From assembly GCA_010015805.1 (NCBI GenBank), contig ML978121.1:2232001-2296000 (forward strand): a DNA stretch of 64,000 bases, in the 5' to 3' direction. Below, piece after piece: positions 43,640 through 53,994 of the stretch. Every line of letters begins with the position of its first letter. Within the stretch, counting starts at the first letter, position 1. Made by a program: the position numbers and the translations under genes. The notes below the pieces were generated by a model that saw nothing but the letters and a program-made list of their open reading frames with translations, did not search any database and was not told the DNA's origin. Source of the stretch: Rhizodiscina lignyota. Taxonomy: Eukaryota > Ascomycota > Dothideomycetes > Aulographales > Rhizodiscinaceae.

Positions 43640-44783
43640 ATGCCTCCGTACGGCTCCCTCCGCTCACCATCACTCCGCAAAATGGAAGGAAACTACGGTA
43701 GCTCGCGCCGCATGAGCTTTGGCAACATAATAGGCGATCCCTTCGCGCTCGCTACAATCTCCATCTCTATTGTACGTCCGCAAACTCTCTATATGGACTT
43801 GTGTTGGCGCGTCGTCCACGCTAGGCGCGCATGTGGGGCCGAATGCTAACGTCCATCAACAGCTCGCGTGGCTAATTGCCTTCGTCTCTTCCATCATATC
43901 AGACGTTCAAGAACAGTTTCCGAATTTCGCGTGGTGGGCGCTGGTGTATATGTTCTTCTGTATCCTCGGCGTCATCCTCACCGTCGCGTCAGAGTCAGAA
44001 TCAACATATCAGATTGCCATCGTCGGTTTCTTGGCCGCAGGTCTTGTCTTCACGACATCAGCAGTTAATACTCTCGTCTATGCCTCAAGTGGTGCGAAAG
44101 AGGCGGCTGCGGCAGGCTTCATCCTCCTGTCTATGGTAGCTGTGAGTGTTTCGTCCCATCTTCAGTGTTTGGCCTGGTTGGCATGGAGATTATCATATTC
44201 GGTACCGTCTTTTACTAACTGCACGTCTTATCAGATCGTCTGGATGTTCTACTATGGTTCCCAACCCAACGCCTCCCACCGCGCCTACGTCGACTCCTTC
44301 GCTCTTCATAAAGGCCGTCACCCTGGCTCTCAACGCGCCTCACAAGCCATGTCCACCGCATATCAAGCACCACGCGATAATAATCTGAACACCCAATCTA
44401 CAACACAACCACAGATGTACACTTCCGCGCAATTGAATGGCTTCGAGACATCCTCGCCCGTATCGGGCTTCCACGGTGGCCCCGCAGGCGTGGACCAGCG
44501 CAACAGCAGTGTGCCGCGCTTTGGCACCCAGCCAATCACTGGAACTACCACCGGACCGGCAAGCACGACACAAGGCGAGCCCGAAGTCGCTCCGCCGACT
44601 GAGTACCCATACCGAGCAAAGGCAATCTACTCGTACGAGGCCAATCCCGACGATGCGAACGAGATTTCCTTCAGCAAGCACGAGATCCTCGAGGTATCGG
44701 ACGTCAGCGGGCGCTGGTGGCAGGCGAAGAAGGAGAACGGCGAGACGGGTATCGCGCCGAGCAATTACTTGATCCTGCTGTGA
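43640..44783 (+). CDS. sho1: Sho1 osmosensor with SH3 domain
   Basis: Sho1 is a plasma-membrane sensor and scaffold that feeds the HOG and invasive-growth MAPK pathways by binding Pbs2/Ste11-type partners through its SH3 domain. Three exons: 43640-43771, 43863-44141 and 44235-44783, with introns of 91 and 93 bp. Joins read TISISI-LAWLIAF and [14 protein letters not shown], giving 319 residues. Four helices: [51 protein letters not shown] and [27 protein letters not shown] is the family's opening motif. A disordered linker follows, then an SH3 domain from about 259 to 318 ([35 protein letters not shown]). The start may instead be the ATG at 43682 (AAAATGG), which has a better context. Confidence 0.95.
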
Positions 44784-45807
44784 GGGCATTGCTACGACTA
44801 TTTTCCTTTCTGATACTCTCACCGGGGTGCCTAGGAGTAAACAGCGATGCTCTGCGTCCTACCATTCCGAGCTTGTGATTATGTCTTCATGATTCCCCCG
44901 GCCTGGCGTGGCTGGCTGTCGAAAGCTATATCAATCTCCTTTATATCCCTACACACTTCGATTCGAACTGTACAACACACATCCGGAAAAACAACACAAT
45001 ACACGAACGATTCACTCTCCGCACGAACGAAGCCTACGCCGACGTCTCTGAAAGTTGACTCAAACAATTATCGAAATTCCACAGCAGAAACACTGGATCG
45101 CGAGTTCTGGGCCCGGACAGTAGCAATACATCCGTCTGGCGGAACTGGCATTAATAGTCTCGGTGGTTGGCCGAGGTGCGATGGCAGGGAAAAGAATGAT
45201 GATTGTGCTTTTTTCCTCTATTACTCTATTGGGAGGCTCAGATGAGAACCCGTTCTTTTCTTGGTTTGACTGCTGTTCTTTGTATGTATGGAGTAAACAT
45301 TGGCGTTTTGACAACCCCATTTTCTTTGTCCTTTTTGATTGCAAGGTGCTGGTGGATGAATGGGAAGAAGGCATGCGCTTGGCAAGACTGGACGGGTGGA
45401 AGGTGGATGTTGATAGAAAAAAATGCAGGTCAATTGAGAAACCAAAGGAGTCAAAGAAAAAGTTCATTCCAGAAGTTCAATGACTTTGCCATATCGTGAT
45501 GCTTCGATGCTGTGCATGCACCACTGTACACAGAGGTGTCCAATGCCCTTAAAACTCCGCTATCATGCTGATACTAGTGATATGCATACCAACAGAGCCT
45601 CCTTAGCCCTTGTTTTCCAATCCGTTACGCCTCGCTGGGCTGTTCGGGAGTACCTGCTGACCTGGCCAAGCTCCTTGTTTATAAAGTTTCCAAGCCAACA
45701 CCTTATAGGTCATATTGACATGCCATACTCCACGGCTCTCTCGTACCAAAGTTCAGGCAACACCACGACCAAAACGCTCCTCCATGAATATCCGATCATC
45801 TTCATCT
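44784..45807. other. Convergent 3' region, no gene seen
   Basis: One kilobase lies between the ends of SHO1 (plus) and the acidic protein (minus). Overlapping frames at 44847-45245, 45163-45483 and 45480-45932 carry no motif. A 3' UTR role is likely. Confidence 0.3.
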
Positions 45808-47179
45808 TCACTTCCCCGCCTTCTTCGCTCTGCCCTTCGCATAACTTGGCAGCGATCCGGCAGCCGCACTCTTCGCCTTCGAACTTGCAGTCGGCCTATC
45901 AAACGACCATTTCGTGCTCGCCACGCGCTTAGACATCGGCTCGCCTTCCACTACTTCACCGTCGACATATCCACTCTCGTCCTGCTTTTCAGGAGGCTGT
46001 TTGCGCTTCCTCCCGCGCGGCAGAACGCCTGACGCAGCACTGAGAATGGGACCGACGTCCGGAGCAATGTCAGGGGCTACATCTGGCGCTCCAAGGAGAG
46101 AGTCCTTGCGCTCCAAGCCAAGCTCGTCGTCGTCGGCGTGTTTGCGCTTCAGCGAGTGGGGAGTGCTATGGCTGCCTGTGGATGTGGAGCTCGACGTTGG
46201 CGTCGGTGGACGGCGGAATGCCGGAACGGCGGAGTGCTTCTGCTTTCCTTTGGGTTCGCTGGCGGTTTCAGCTGGTGGAGATGGTTCGGGGACTACGCCT
46301 ACGATGTCGCCATCGGTGTCTTGGTCTTCGGTGCCGGCCATGGATTCATCTTCCTCGCCATCGTCACGAGCGAGCAGCGCATCGGCGAGGGAGCCCGCGA
46401 TGTCGTCAGCCGTCGCGCCTTCAGCAGACAGCATGCGTGTGATATGTTCGAGGAGCATCGACTCGTCGAGACCGAGATCGCCGGTGCCAGCGCCGCCCAC
46501 CAGGCTCCCTAGGTTGGCGCGGAGAGCAGCTTGCAGGGCCAATGGGTCGATTTCGAGCGTTGGAGCATCCGTTGTGCCATGTTCGTCTGTTTCCGAAGTC
46601 GTCTCTGAATCGGGGAACTGCTCTCGCCAGTTCTTCAGCAGCGCGAAGGAGTTGGGGAAGGTATCTCGTGTGGGCGTCCCAGTAACTCGCTCCGGGCGCC
46701 ATGCCACTGGCGAGAGGAGAGGCGCGTCTGTTCCATTCTCAGGGACGTGTGCTGTTCCATCCTTCAATTTGCGCTTCTTGCTCGGCGAAACCGCTGATCC
46801 CTTTGACTTCCTCTTCCTGGGCGTGCTTGCGATTGCTTGCTTCTTCCTCCCGGGCCTGCCCTCATGCACGTCATGATATCCGTCAGAATCATACTCGATG
46901 TCATTCCAATAAGCGAAGCGGTCCCACTCGTAGTCCTCTACATCGTCGAAGGACACGGGAGACGCAATGGCGTGCTCGGCCAGATCACCCTATGAAACAT
47001 GATACCGGTTAGCGGATGCGTGCATGCTGATGGGCAAATAGCCGTGGGATTGGAAGCTCGGACAATGCGGGAAAGTGAATGAGATATGGGGAACAAACCA
47101 CTTCATCATAGGTGTCCTCCACGTAGAAGTACTCGCTGAGGTCGAAATCATCGTCATAGTCGTCGTCGATGTCCGACAT
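45808..47179 (-). CDS. Acidic, disordered nuclear-type protein
   Basis: Two exons: 47179-47099 and 46989-45808. The 109-bp intron (46990-47098, GTTTGT...TTCATAG) joins EDTYDEV to GDLAEHAIASP and gives 420 residues. The N-terminus is highly acidic and aromatic (MSDIDDDYDDDFDLSEYFYV, EDYEWDRFAYWNDIEYDSD). Basic clusters that look like nuclear signals follow (PRKRKSKG, SPSKKRKLKDG, RGRKRKQP). Most of the rest is Ser/Thr/Pro/acid-rich and disordered, with one predicted helical stretch (DPLALQAALRANLGSL, DESMLLEHITRMLS). I recognise no family. Nuclear location is inferred from composition. The wide antisense frame at 45914-46876 is a shadow. Confidence 0.8.
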
Positions 47180-47891
47180 TGCGGCAGATGAGACGCCTTG
47201 CTCAGATGCCTTTTGTGAATATTAAACGTCCAGTATATCCAGCACTGCGGATCATATGCGGTTTGGAGCGTTGCGGTGCAGCGAGATCCAAGGCGCTGGC
47301 AGAGCGGCGTTTGCTCTTTCGTCCTGCGGTGGCGCGTTCGCTCGCTGCCTCGCACGCGTCGGGCTGGGGGTGGGTGCAGATCGTCAGACCATCAGACCAC
47401 GCACGACTGCAAGCCTGAAGCGTCAGACGATTGTGCCATCAGTGGACGGTGAGGAGCGCATAAGACGGAAGAGAGAGGATGGAGGGACGAACGGATGTGG
47501 GAGGAAGCATTCACCACTTGAGCGTGGGTGCAAGCGCGACAGACACAGGGCGCCCGAAAGGTCAACAATTGGCCGCCGGGTGAATTGGCAGCATACACCC
47601 ACTCACTCTTGTGATACTCTGCTCGGAACCCCCATCAGCGGCGAATTGATGTCCGGCAGTGCGTTCAGATGTGCATATGGGGTTGTCTCTGAGTCTACGC
47701 GTCTTCCCATGAGCTCCGAAGGGATCTCCAAGGGGCGGTGGGGGATAGTGACGACGGGAGTGCTCCCCGCGATGCCGCTCGGATATCGTCGGTTTAATTA
47801 TAGGCTCTGAGACTCAGCAGGACACCGTCTCTTCAATCGATCAAAGACTTTGAATTCTGCATTCCATGTGTGAATAACGAGAACTTTCAAC
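47180..47891. promoter_or_regulatory. Divergent promoter of acidic protein and mccA
   Basis: This 712-base interval separates two divergent ATGs. Frames at 47179-47418, 47256-47810 and 47392-47598 overlap and match nothing. Both promoters must lie here. Confidence 0.4.
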
Positions 47892-50070
47892 ATGAGAGCA
47901 GCACAAAGAATTCCCCTTACCAGCTCCATCGGCAGAGCAGCGCTCGCCAGACGGTGGCATTCCACCAGCTCTCCGTCTGATATCAAGCCCTTGACGTCAA
48001 TTCTCATAGCCAACCGGGGTGAAATAGCTCTGTATACCTCCTTCTAATGCCTATTAAGCTATCCACAGAACTGACTTCCCTAGACGAGTTGGCCGCACCG
48101 CCTCAGAGTACGGCATCCGCACCACGACCATCTACACGAACCCTGACGCCCACTCTCAGCATGCTCTCTCCTCCCCATTTGCCGTGAATCTAGGCGCACC
48201 ATCCGCGTATCTCGATGGCGACCGCATCATTGACGTTGCCCGAGCACAGGGATGCCAGGGCATCCATCCTGGTTATGGCTTCCTGAGCGAGAATCCAGGG
48301 TTTGCGAGGAAATGCACAGAGGCGGGATTAACGTTCATTGGGCCGCCATGGCAAGCGATTGAGACAATGGGGAGTAAGAGTCGGAGCAAGGAGATAATGA
48401 CTGCCGCGGGGGTGCCGTGTATACCGGGATATCATGGAGCGGAGCAGGCTGTGGACGTATTGGAGAAGGAGGCGAAGAAGATTGGATATCCAGTGCTTTT
48501 GAAAGCAGTCAAGGGAGGAGGTGGAAAGGGTATGAGGATCGTTACGAGTCCAGATGAGTTCCGCAGTCAATTGGAGAGCGCAAAGTCTGAGGCAAGGAAC
48601 TCGTTTGGGGACGATGTCATGTTAGTTGAGAAGTATATTACCACGCCGAGGCATATCGAGGTACAGGTCTTTGCGGACAAGTACGGTAATAGCGTGGCAT
48701 TGGGAGAAAGAGATTGTTCAGTGCAGCGGAGACATCAGAAAATCTTGGAGGAGTCACCTGCCCCAAACCTAGACGATGCTGTGCGTAAAGATTTGTGGGA
48801 GAAAGCACGGCAAGCTGCATTAGCAGTGGGGTATGAAGGCGCAGGCACTGTGGAATTCATCTTTGACAATGAGACGGGCGAGTTCTTCTTCATGGAGATG
48901 AACACGAGACTGCAAGTCGAGCATCCGGTGACCGAGATGGTGACGGGAGAGGACTTGGTGCGGTGGCAGTTTATCGTGGCAGAAGGCGGCAGACTGCCTT
49001 TGAATCAGGAAGAGGTGGAACAACGAATAAAGGAGAGAGGTCATGCTGTTGAAGCCAGGATATACGCCGAAGACCCGAATATGAACTTCATGCCATCGAC
49101 TGGCGTGCTGCAACATCTTCGGACGCCGGAGCCTACATCCACCGTCAGGATAGATGCTGGCTTTGTAGCAGGGGATGAGGTGTCGTCGCACTACGATCCC
49201 ATGATTGCGAAGCTCATCGTACAAGGGCCAACGAGGACTGCTGCGCTACAAAAGATGCGTGCGGCGCTCGAACAGTACGAGGTCGCGGGCCCCACAACGA
49301 ACATTGAGTTCCTGAAGAGGGTGTGTGTAAGCCCGGCATTTGTCGCGGGCGAAGTCGAAACTGGATACATTCAAAAGTATCATGACGAACTGTTCAAGCA
49401 CGAAGAGGTTCCAGACGAAGCATGGGCACAAGCAGCAATCGGCATGTTATTAGAGGAATCATCAAGACAGGAAGCGACACTCCTTCAACCTATTGGATTT
49501 GGCACATCCTTCCAGCACCGGGTCTTCGAACTCGCCGAAATCGCCCCTCAAGGAGACGAGGCCCCTTCTATCCCAGTGTCCGTAACGCAGCTCGGTCCTG
49601 ACCGTTTCTCTGCCACTGTCGGATCAACAATATACGACTCCGTAACCAGCACATATGACCGAACATCATCCACCCTAACAACTTTCTTCCCCCACACCCG
49701 CATTGCCACTACACTCGTCCGTTCCTCATCACCGGATAATCTCACGCCTATCCTCACTCTCTTCCAACGTGGCACATCCTACAAGCTTCGCCTAGCAGCG
49801 CCGAAGTGGCTTGAAGCCGCCCTCGGCAAGAAAGACGTTGCGAATTCAGTACTCGCACCAATGCCGTGCAAGGTTTTGAGAGTCGAGGTCAAGGAGGGCG
49901 ATGAGGTCATTAAGGACCAGCCGCTCGTCGTAGTCGAGAGTATGAAGATGGAGATGGTGGTGCGGAGTCCTGGCGAGGGAAAGGTCAAGAGGGTTGTACA
50001 TGGGGTGGGGGATATTTGTGCTATGGGGACCGCGCTTGTAGAGTTCGAAGATGAGGGGAAGAGTGAGTGA
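47892..50070 (+). CDS. mccA: 3-Methylcrotonyl-CoA carboxylase, biotin-carrying alpha subunit
   Basis: In mitochondria this biotin carboxylase subunit charges biotin with CO2 for carboxylation of 3-methylcrotonyl-CoA in leucine breakdown, together with a beta subunit not present in this window. Two exons: 47892-48031 and 48084-50070, with a 52-bp intron. The join reads ANRGEIAL-RVGRTASEYG and the protein has 708 residues. MRAAQRIPLTSSIGRAALAR is a mitochondrial presequence. HPGYGFLSEN, the ATP loop KGGGGKGMR, ERDCSVQRRHQK, EMNTRLQVEHPVTE and the biotin carboxylase C-domain follow. A BCCP domain ends it, with the biotinyl Lys about 668 in VVESMKMEMV. All catalytic motifs look intact. Repression by glucose and induction by leucine, known in Aspergillus, cannot be judged from sequence. 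Confidence 0.96.
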
Positions 50071-50237
50071 GATGTGGGGGATGATGTTTTGTATGTTTGG
50101 GACGGGTATGATATCAAGATTTTGAATTTTGAAGTTTGTCTTCCACGACAACAACTAATTCCCAAGACGCCCGTATCGATCCGCTTCTCATGGAGCCGTG
50201 CGGTTTGCCGAGTTTGTGCGCCCTTTCAATCGATCTA

Positions 50238-50690
50238 CTAAGCCTTCTCATATCCATCATCTTCCTCCTCATCGTCTTCGTCAGACTCCGATTCCAAGTC
50301 CAAGTCCGACTTCTTATCTTCTTCTTTGCTCTCCTTGTACTCGCTCTCCTCTTCATCCTCGTTTTCCTCGTCATCCTCGTCTTCGGCTCTGTCCTCGTCC
50401 GCATCTCCGGCACGAGGGTCAGACTCGTCTCCAGCAAGAGTGACGGACTCATCTCCAGCAAAGGTAACAGACTCGTCTCCAGCAAGAGTAACGCACTTCT
50501 CTTCGGCATGAGGAGCGAATTCGTTTCCAACATGAGGAACGAAGTTGTCATTGCCACCATCATCCCCCAGTATTCCAGCACCATAATCGATGTAGTTCTC
50601 TACGTGCTGGAAGTGCTCCTCTAGTCGCCGTGCTGTATTCTGCAGTTGCTGGAATCGGTCACTGGCACGTTGGGACGCTGTTGCATCCAT
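50238..50690 (-). CDS. Small acidic repeat protein
   Basis: A 150-residue frame; the ATG at 50690 is chosen because it begins the helical part (MDATASQRASDRFQQLQ). The frame is also open upstream to 50945. Residues 12-35 form an amphipathic helix (NTARRLEEHFQHVENYIDYG). A repeat of eight residues (CVTLAGDE, SVTFAGDE, SVTLAGDE) follows from 75. The C-terminal 60 residues are almost entirely Asp, Glu and Ser with Lys (DEDRAEDEDDEENEDEEESE). I recognise no family. It could be a nuclear or chaperone-type acidic protein, but that is guesswork. The reverse-strand frames over it are shadows. Confidence 0.5.
   Translation of the reverse strand: MDATASQRASDRFQQLQNTARRLEEHFQHVENYIDYGAGILGDDGGNDNFVPHVGNEFAPHAEEKCVTLAGDESVTFAGDESVTLAGDESDPRAGDADEDRAEDEDDEENEDEEESEYKESKEEDKKSDLDLESESDEDDEEEDDGYEKA
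50422..50493 (-). repeat. Three 24-bp tandem units in the acidic protein gene
   Basis: Three consecutive 24-base units (GACTCGTCTCCAGCAAGAGT plus four more bases on the plus strand) differ at a few positions. They encode the (C/S)VT(L/F)AGDE repeats and keep the frame, so copy number could vary between strains. Confidence 0.8.
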
Positions 50691-51035
50691 GGTGTACTCT
50701 CTTTGTTCTTTGTGGGTGAAAGGTTTGGGCCTTTGTTGAGTTGGTGTGCAATTGATGAAAGCTTTGCGCGCTGGCGACGCGTAGTGTCTGGGGTTGGGAA
50801 GAATTCTTCGATTGACAGAGAGGGACGATAAATCTATAAAGAATAGACTTGTGTAGCAAAGAAATCGATTCATCAACTTTGATGTGTGGTTTCGCCATTG
50901 TGTTCGAATTTCGAAGAGCCAACGCCACCACATATCAGAGTTCACATATTAAACTTCACGCACGGATAGGCGACGCTATGCGAAGCGTTCCTGACTGGTG
51001 CAGAAGCTAAGTGGATGCGGAGACGGCAGATATTC
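50691..51035. other. Short gap, no gene seen
   Basis: Between the acidic protein start and the 3' end of the dehydrogenase gene. The upstream extension of the acidic frame (to 50945, MNSDMWWRWLFE...) is the only open frame and is thought to be leader. Confidence 0.3.
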
Positions 51036-52001
51036 TTAAAGTTTTACTGACTGCGAAGATAAGAAAGTGTATACTCGGTCTATAGCAGTTGTCGCAGTCC
51101 TCACCCGAGTCTCGGCAGTTGCGGCGCCAATATGCGGCGTACTGATCACCTTTCCAGTAGCCCAGAGGTCGCCATACCTAGCCAACATAGGCGGCTCTTC
51201 TTCATGGCAGTCCAGCCCAGCACCGCCTATCAGCCCTTGACTCAGCGCCTCTTTCAAGTCATCGTCACTGACAATGCCTCCTCGAGCGCAATTAATCAAG
51301 ATGGCGTTGGGTTTCATCCTCCTGAACTGCGGCATGCTGAACATGCCCCGAGTCTTCGAATCCAGCGGCACATGCACCGTCAAGATGTCCACATGCGGTA
51401 ACATTTCCTCAAAGTCCTTTACTCTGGTGTGTGGGATGTCGCCCCAGGCATCCGCAGGCGCGAAAGGATCGCAGGCATACACCGCAGAGCCAAACGCGCC
51501 CTGGAACATCCGCGCCACCCTCGTGCCGATGGCGCCCATGCCAATAATCCCGATTGCCTTTCCTTCTATTAGCGTGCCGACGCAGTGCTCTTTTCGCACT
51601 TCCAGCCCGGCTGCCTGGTTAACAGTGATCATGCGTAGCTGCCTTGCCACCCCCATCGTTAGTGAGAGAACTAACTCAGCGACCGCCTGCGCGTTCGCGC
51701 CGGGCGTATTGAGGATGGGGATCCCGCGTTTTGCACAGGCGTCTTGGTCGATGATGTCGATTCCGACGCCTTGTTTGCCGATAGCTCGCAGCCTAGGTGC
51801 GCGGACGATGTCGTCGGCTGTGATGAGCTTCTCGCGAACGAGGATTGCGTCTGCGTTCTGCTGCCAGTTTTGGATTTCTGGGTCGTCGTGGAGCACGGTT
51901 TGAAAGAGGTTCTGGCAGTGATGAACCGCTTCCGGGGGAAATTTCTCCAGGAGATAGATGTTGTGCTGCTTTTTGCTCGGTATTCCGTTGGTTGTGCTCA
52001 T
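51036..52001 (-). CDS. D-isomer 2-hydroxyacid dehydrogenase
   Basis: A NAD(P)-dependent oxidoreductase of the D-3-phosphoglycerate dehydrogenase family, single exon, 321 residues. The N-terminal substrate domain includes LRAIGKQGVGIDIIDQDACAK and PGANAQAVAELVLSL. The coenzyme fold carries GIIGMGAIGTRVARM at about 150. Catalytic residues are Arg in LINCARGGIVSDDDL, Glu in GLDCHEEEPP and His in STPHIGAATAETR. It lacks the extra C-terminal ACT-type domain of serine-pathway enzymes, so it is more likely a stand-alone hydroxyacid or hydroxypyruvate-type reductase. Start at ATG 52001. No targeting signal is seen. Its neighbour downstream is the small acidic protein. Confidence 0.92.
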   Translation of the reverse strand: MSTTNGIPSKKQHNIYLLEKFPPEAVHHCQNLFQTVLHDDPEIQNWQQNADAILVREKLITADDIVRAPRLRAIGKQGVGIDIIDQDACAKRGIPILNTPGANAQAVAELVLSLTMGVARQLRMITVNQAAGLEVRKEHCVGTLIEGKAIGIIGMGAIGTRVARMFQGAFGSAVYACDPFAPADAWGDIPHTRVKDFEEMLPHVDILTVHVPLDSKTRGMFSMPQFRRMKPNAILINCARGGIVSDDDLKEALSQGLIGGAGLDCHEEEPPMLARYGDLWATGKVISTPHIGAATAETRVRTATTAIDRVYTFLSSQSVKL

Positions 52002-52898
52002 GATGCCTTCGAAGTCTAGCCTTGAATTTATTACTTTAGGTAACGTTGTATATCAGAGAGGACGGCGATGAATATGGTGGCGCTTGACCCAGCTCTTTCC
52101 GGTTCGATAACTTTCGTCGGGATTGTGGATTTAATCCCAATATGCTCAAGACGTTTAGCGTAATCGAGAGAGTGATACTATATCTTGAAAACTCCAAACC
52201 GACTTCAAGCCACTTTTGGATCATAATAGAGTAACCGTCGTTGGTGAGAAACGAAGTCCGGAAAACCATCCGCGCCAATTCGTACGACGGAAAAGATCGC
52301 TTCTGCGGGAATTCGAGGTCCGTTCTTGCCGGTTCGATTCATCGTTGAGAATATAAATCTGAGACGAGGGTGAGCATTTAATACCTACCATCTGAGTGAC
52401 GGCATCAATCATAAGTGCCCAGAGTGCTGTGAGCTATGGGTAGAGTAGAGTATCGGGTTGTAGAGACTGGGGAGGGGCATGAATATGTGAGTGGGCAATG
52501 CTGATATTGAAAGGCCATCCATTCACTTTTGATTGAATGGAGGCGAGTTAAACTTATTGTAAGTCAAGGATGGCAAATGAGGAGATAGGCACAAAATAAA
52601 TTTTCTTATTTTTGGTGGGAGCGGAATTATAATTATAAGACATGCCAATCTTCCGTTTATTGCGAAATCATATAATCATTCTCGCAGTATTCTGTGCCAA
52701 CTTGGAATTCCTCAATCTTCTCCGGTTCAGTTCCTATAAACACCAATTCTGTGCTAAACCTGAGCCTGCAAGTCAAGGCTTGGATCCGGGTATTGGTGGA
52801 GGATGTGTTCGATCCGATGGGGAGTCCAGTCATTCAGTTCCCGCCGACTTGGTGAATTTCAGCGGCTTGCTATTTAGCCTTCTGCAGCCAGCCTCACC
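52002..52898. other. Intergenic, AT-rich in part
   Basis: Promoter of the dehydrogenase gene and 3' flank of the F-box-like gene. The part from 52500 to 52700 is strongly AT-rich. The 52642-53019 plus-strand frame runs into the antisense of the next gene and is not supported. Two CCGGTTCGAT copies resemble a tRNA B box but have no surrounding cloverleaf. Confidence 0.3.
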
Positions 52899-53994
52899 TC
52901 ACCCACATACGAAATCTTCTTCCTCAACAGGGTACCGACCAAGCTGGTCTTGCCACTGTGTCAAGACATCCCACCCAAGTGACCGAGCCCAACGCACGAG
53001 AGGGAGACGATCTGCGTGATCAATGTCATGAAATCGATAGTGGTCCTGGCCAGGGCTGGTGTAGTATTGAGCATCCTCTGATATTGCTTGCAGTAGGATG
53101 ATCGTCACCTTCAGACCCTTGATGTTCTTCGCAAGCCTCTCCAGCAAGGCGAACTTCTCCTCGGCCTCGAGCGGAAAACTGAGCTTGGGCTTCTTTCGCA
53201 TCAAGACCCGATCATGTACGTCGCTATCCGTTGGTGCGGGTTCATCGTCAAGGTCCTCTGATACAACCACCGTTAAACGCTGGAGATTTTGCACCAGCTC
53301 AAGTAGGCCACAAGCTCCAGCGATGGCGCCACAGTGTCGATAGATGTTGAGGTTGGGCCACTGGAGGCCGAAACGCCCAAGGAGGTACCTGAGATTCCAA
53401 CGTCCGGAGATGCTAGAGTCAATTTCATCACCATGCTCATGTAGATGAGGAAGTTTGACCGCAATGCGTTTGATGCAGGCCATGTTGCACTTGCCGATTG
53501 TAACCAAGAACGCATTGAGTATGATCCAGTCGTCCTTGCCAGTAAAGCGGAACTCATTCTCGCCATAGAACATAGGAGCGGTCTCGTCGTTGATCAGTTT
53601 GCAGGTTCGGAGAACACTGAGCAGAGGCTGGATGGTACGGTGGTATTCACCTAGAACAAATATCAATATATGACGCATACACACATGTCGAGGGTCCCTT
53701 ACGGAGACTATTTGCGCGGAGGAGGTTGTCGGATTTGTCCGGATCGGCGCTAAGTGGACAGAATTCGATCGGTCCGTCGAGGATGAGTAAGTTTCGGAAT
53801 ATGATCTCGCGTATCTCGAATGGAAGATCGAGTAGGCGAAATGGTTGAGGTGTAAAGTTCTTAGCATATTTGCGCTCGCCGTAAAGCTTGGGAAAGCGAC
53901 GGTATGGCTGCAACTCTTTCGCGGAGTATAAGGGCTTTGCGCTCGAGTTTTCCGAGCCCTTGCTATTGGCCTGATTCCTTTGACGACGAGCCAT
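52899..53994 (-). CDS. F-box/2EXR-like hypothetical protein
   Basis: Two exons: 53994-53703 and 53650-52899. The 52-bp intron (53651-53702, GTAAGG...TTCTAG) joins RANSLR to EYHRTIQPLLSVLRTC and gives 347 residues. The N-terminus is basic and polar, then FRLLDLPFEIREIIFRNLLI, the LPxEIRxxIF pattern of fungal F-box/2EXR proteins. LLSVLRTCKLINDETAPMFYGENEF follows, matching the family's second block. The rest is helical (LLELVQNLQRLTVVVSEDLDD, LLERLAKNIKGLKVTI). Such proteins are taken to be substrate adaptors or unknown; they are often expanded in Dothideomycetes. The alternative of one long unspliced frame up to 54125 is rejected since it runs through the intron in a different frame. Confidence 0.8.

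Noticed and set aside
45914-46876. 320-codon plus-strand frame
   Set aside because: It lies antisense to the acidic nuclear-type protein, whose two exons and intron are clear; the reverse frame follows from the Ser/Asp-rich codons.
50136-50624. 162-codon plus-strand frame
   Set aside because: A hydrophobic Leu/Val/Phe run produced by reading the acidic repeat gene backwards.
52080-52335. Two CCGGTTCGAT copies resembling tRNA B boxes
   Set aside because: No cloverleaf can be folded around either copy.
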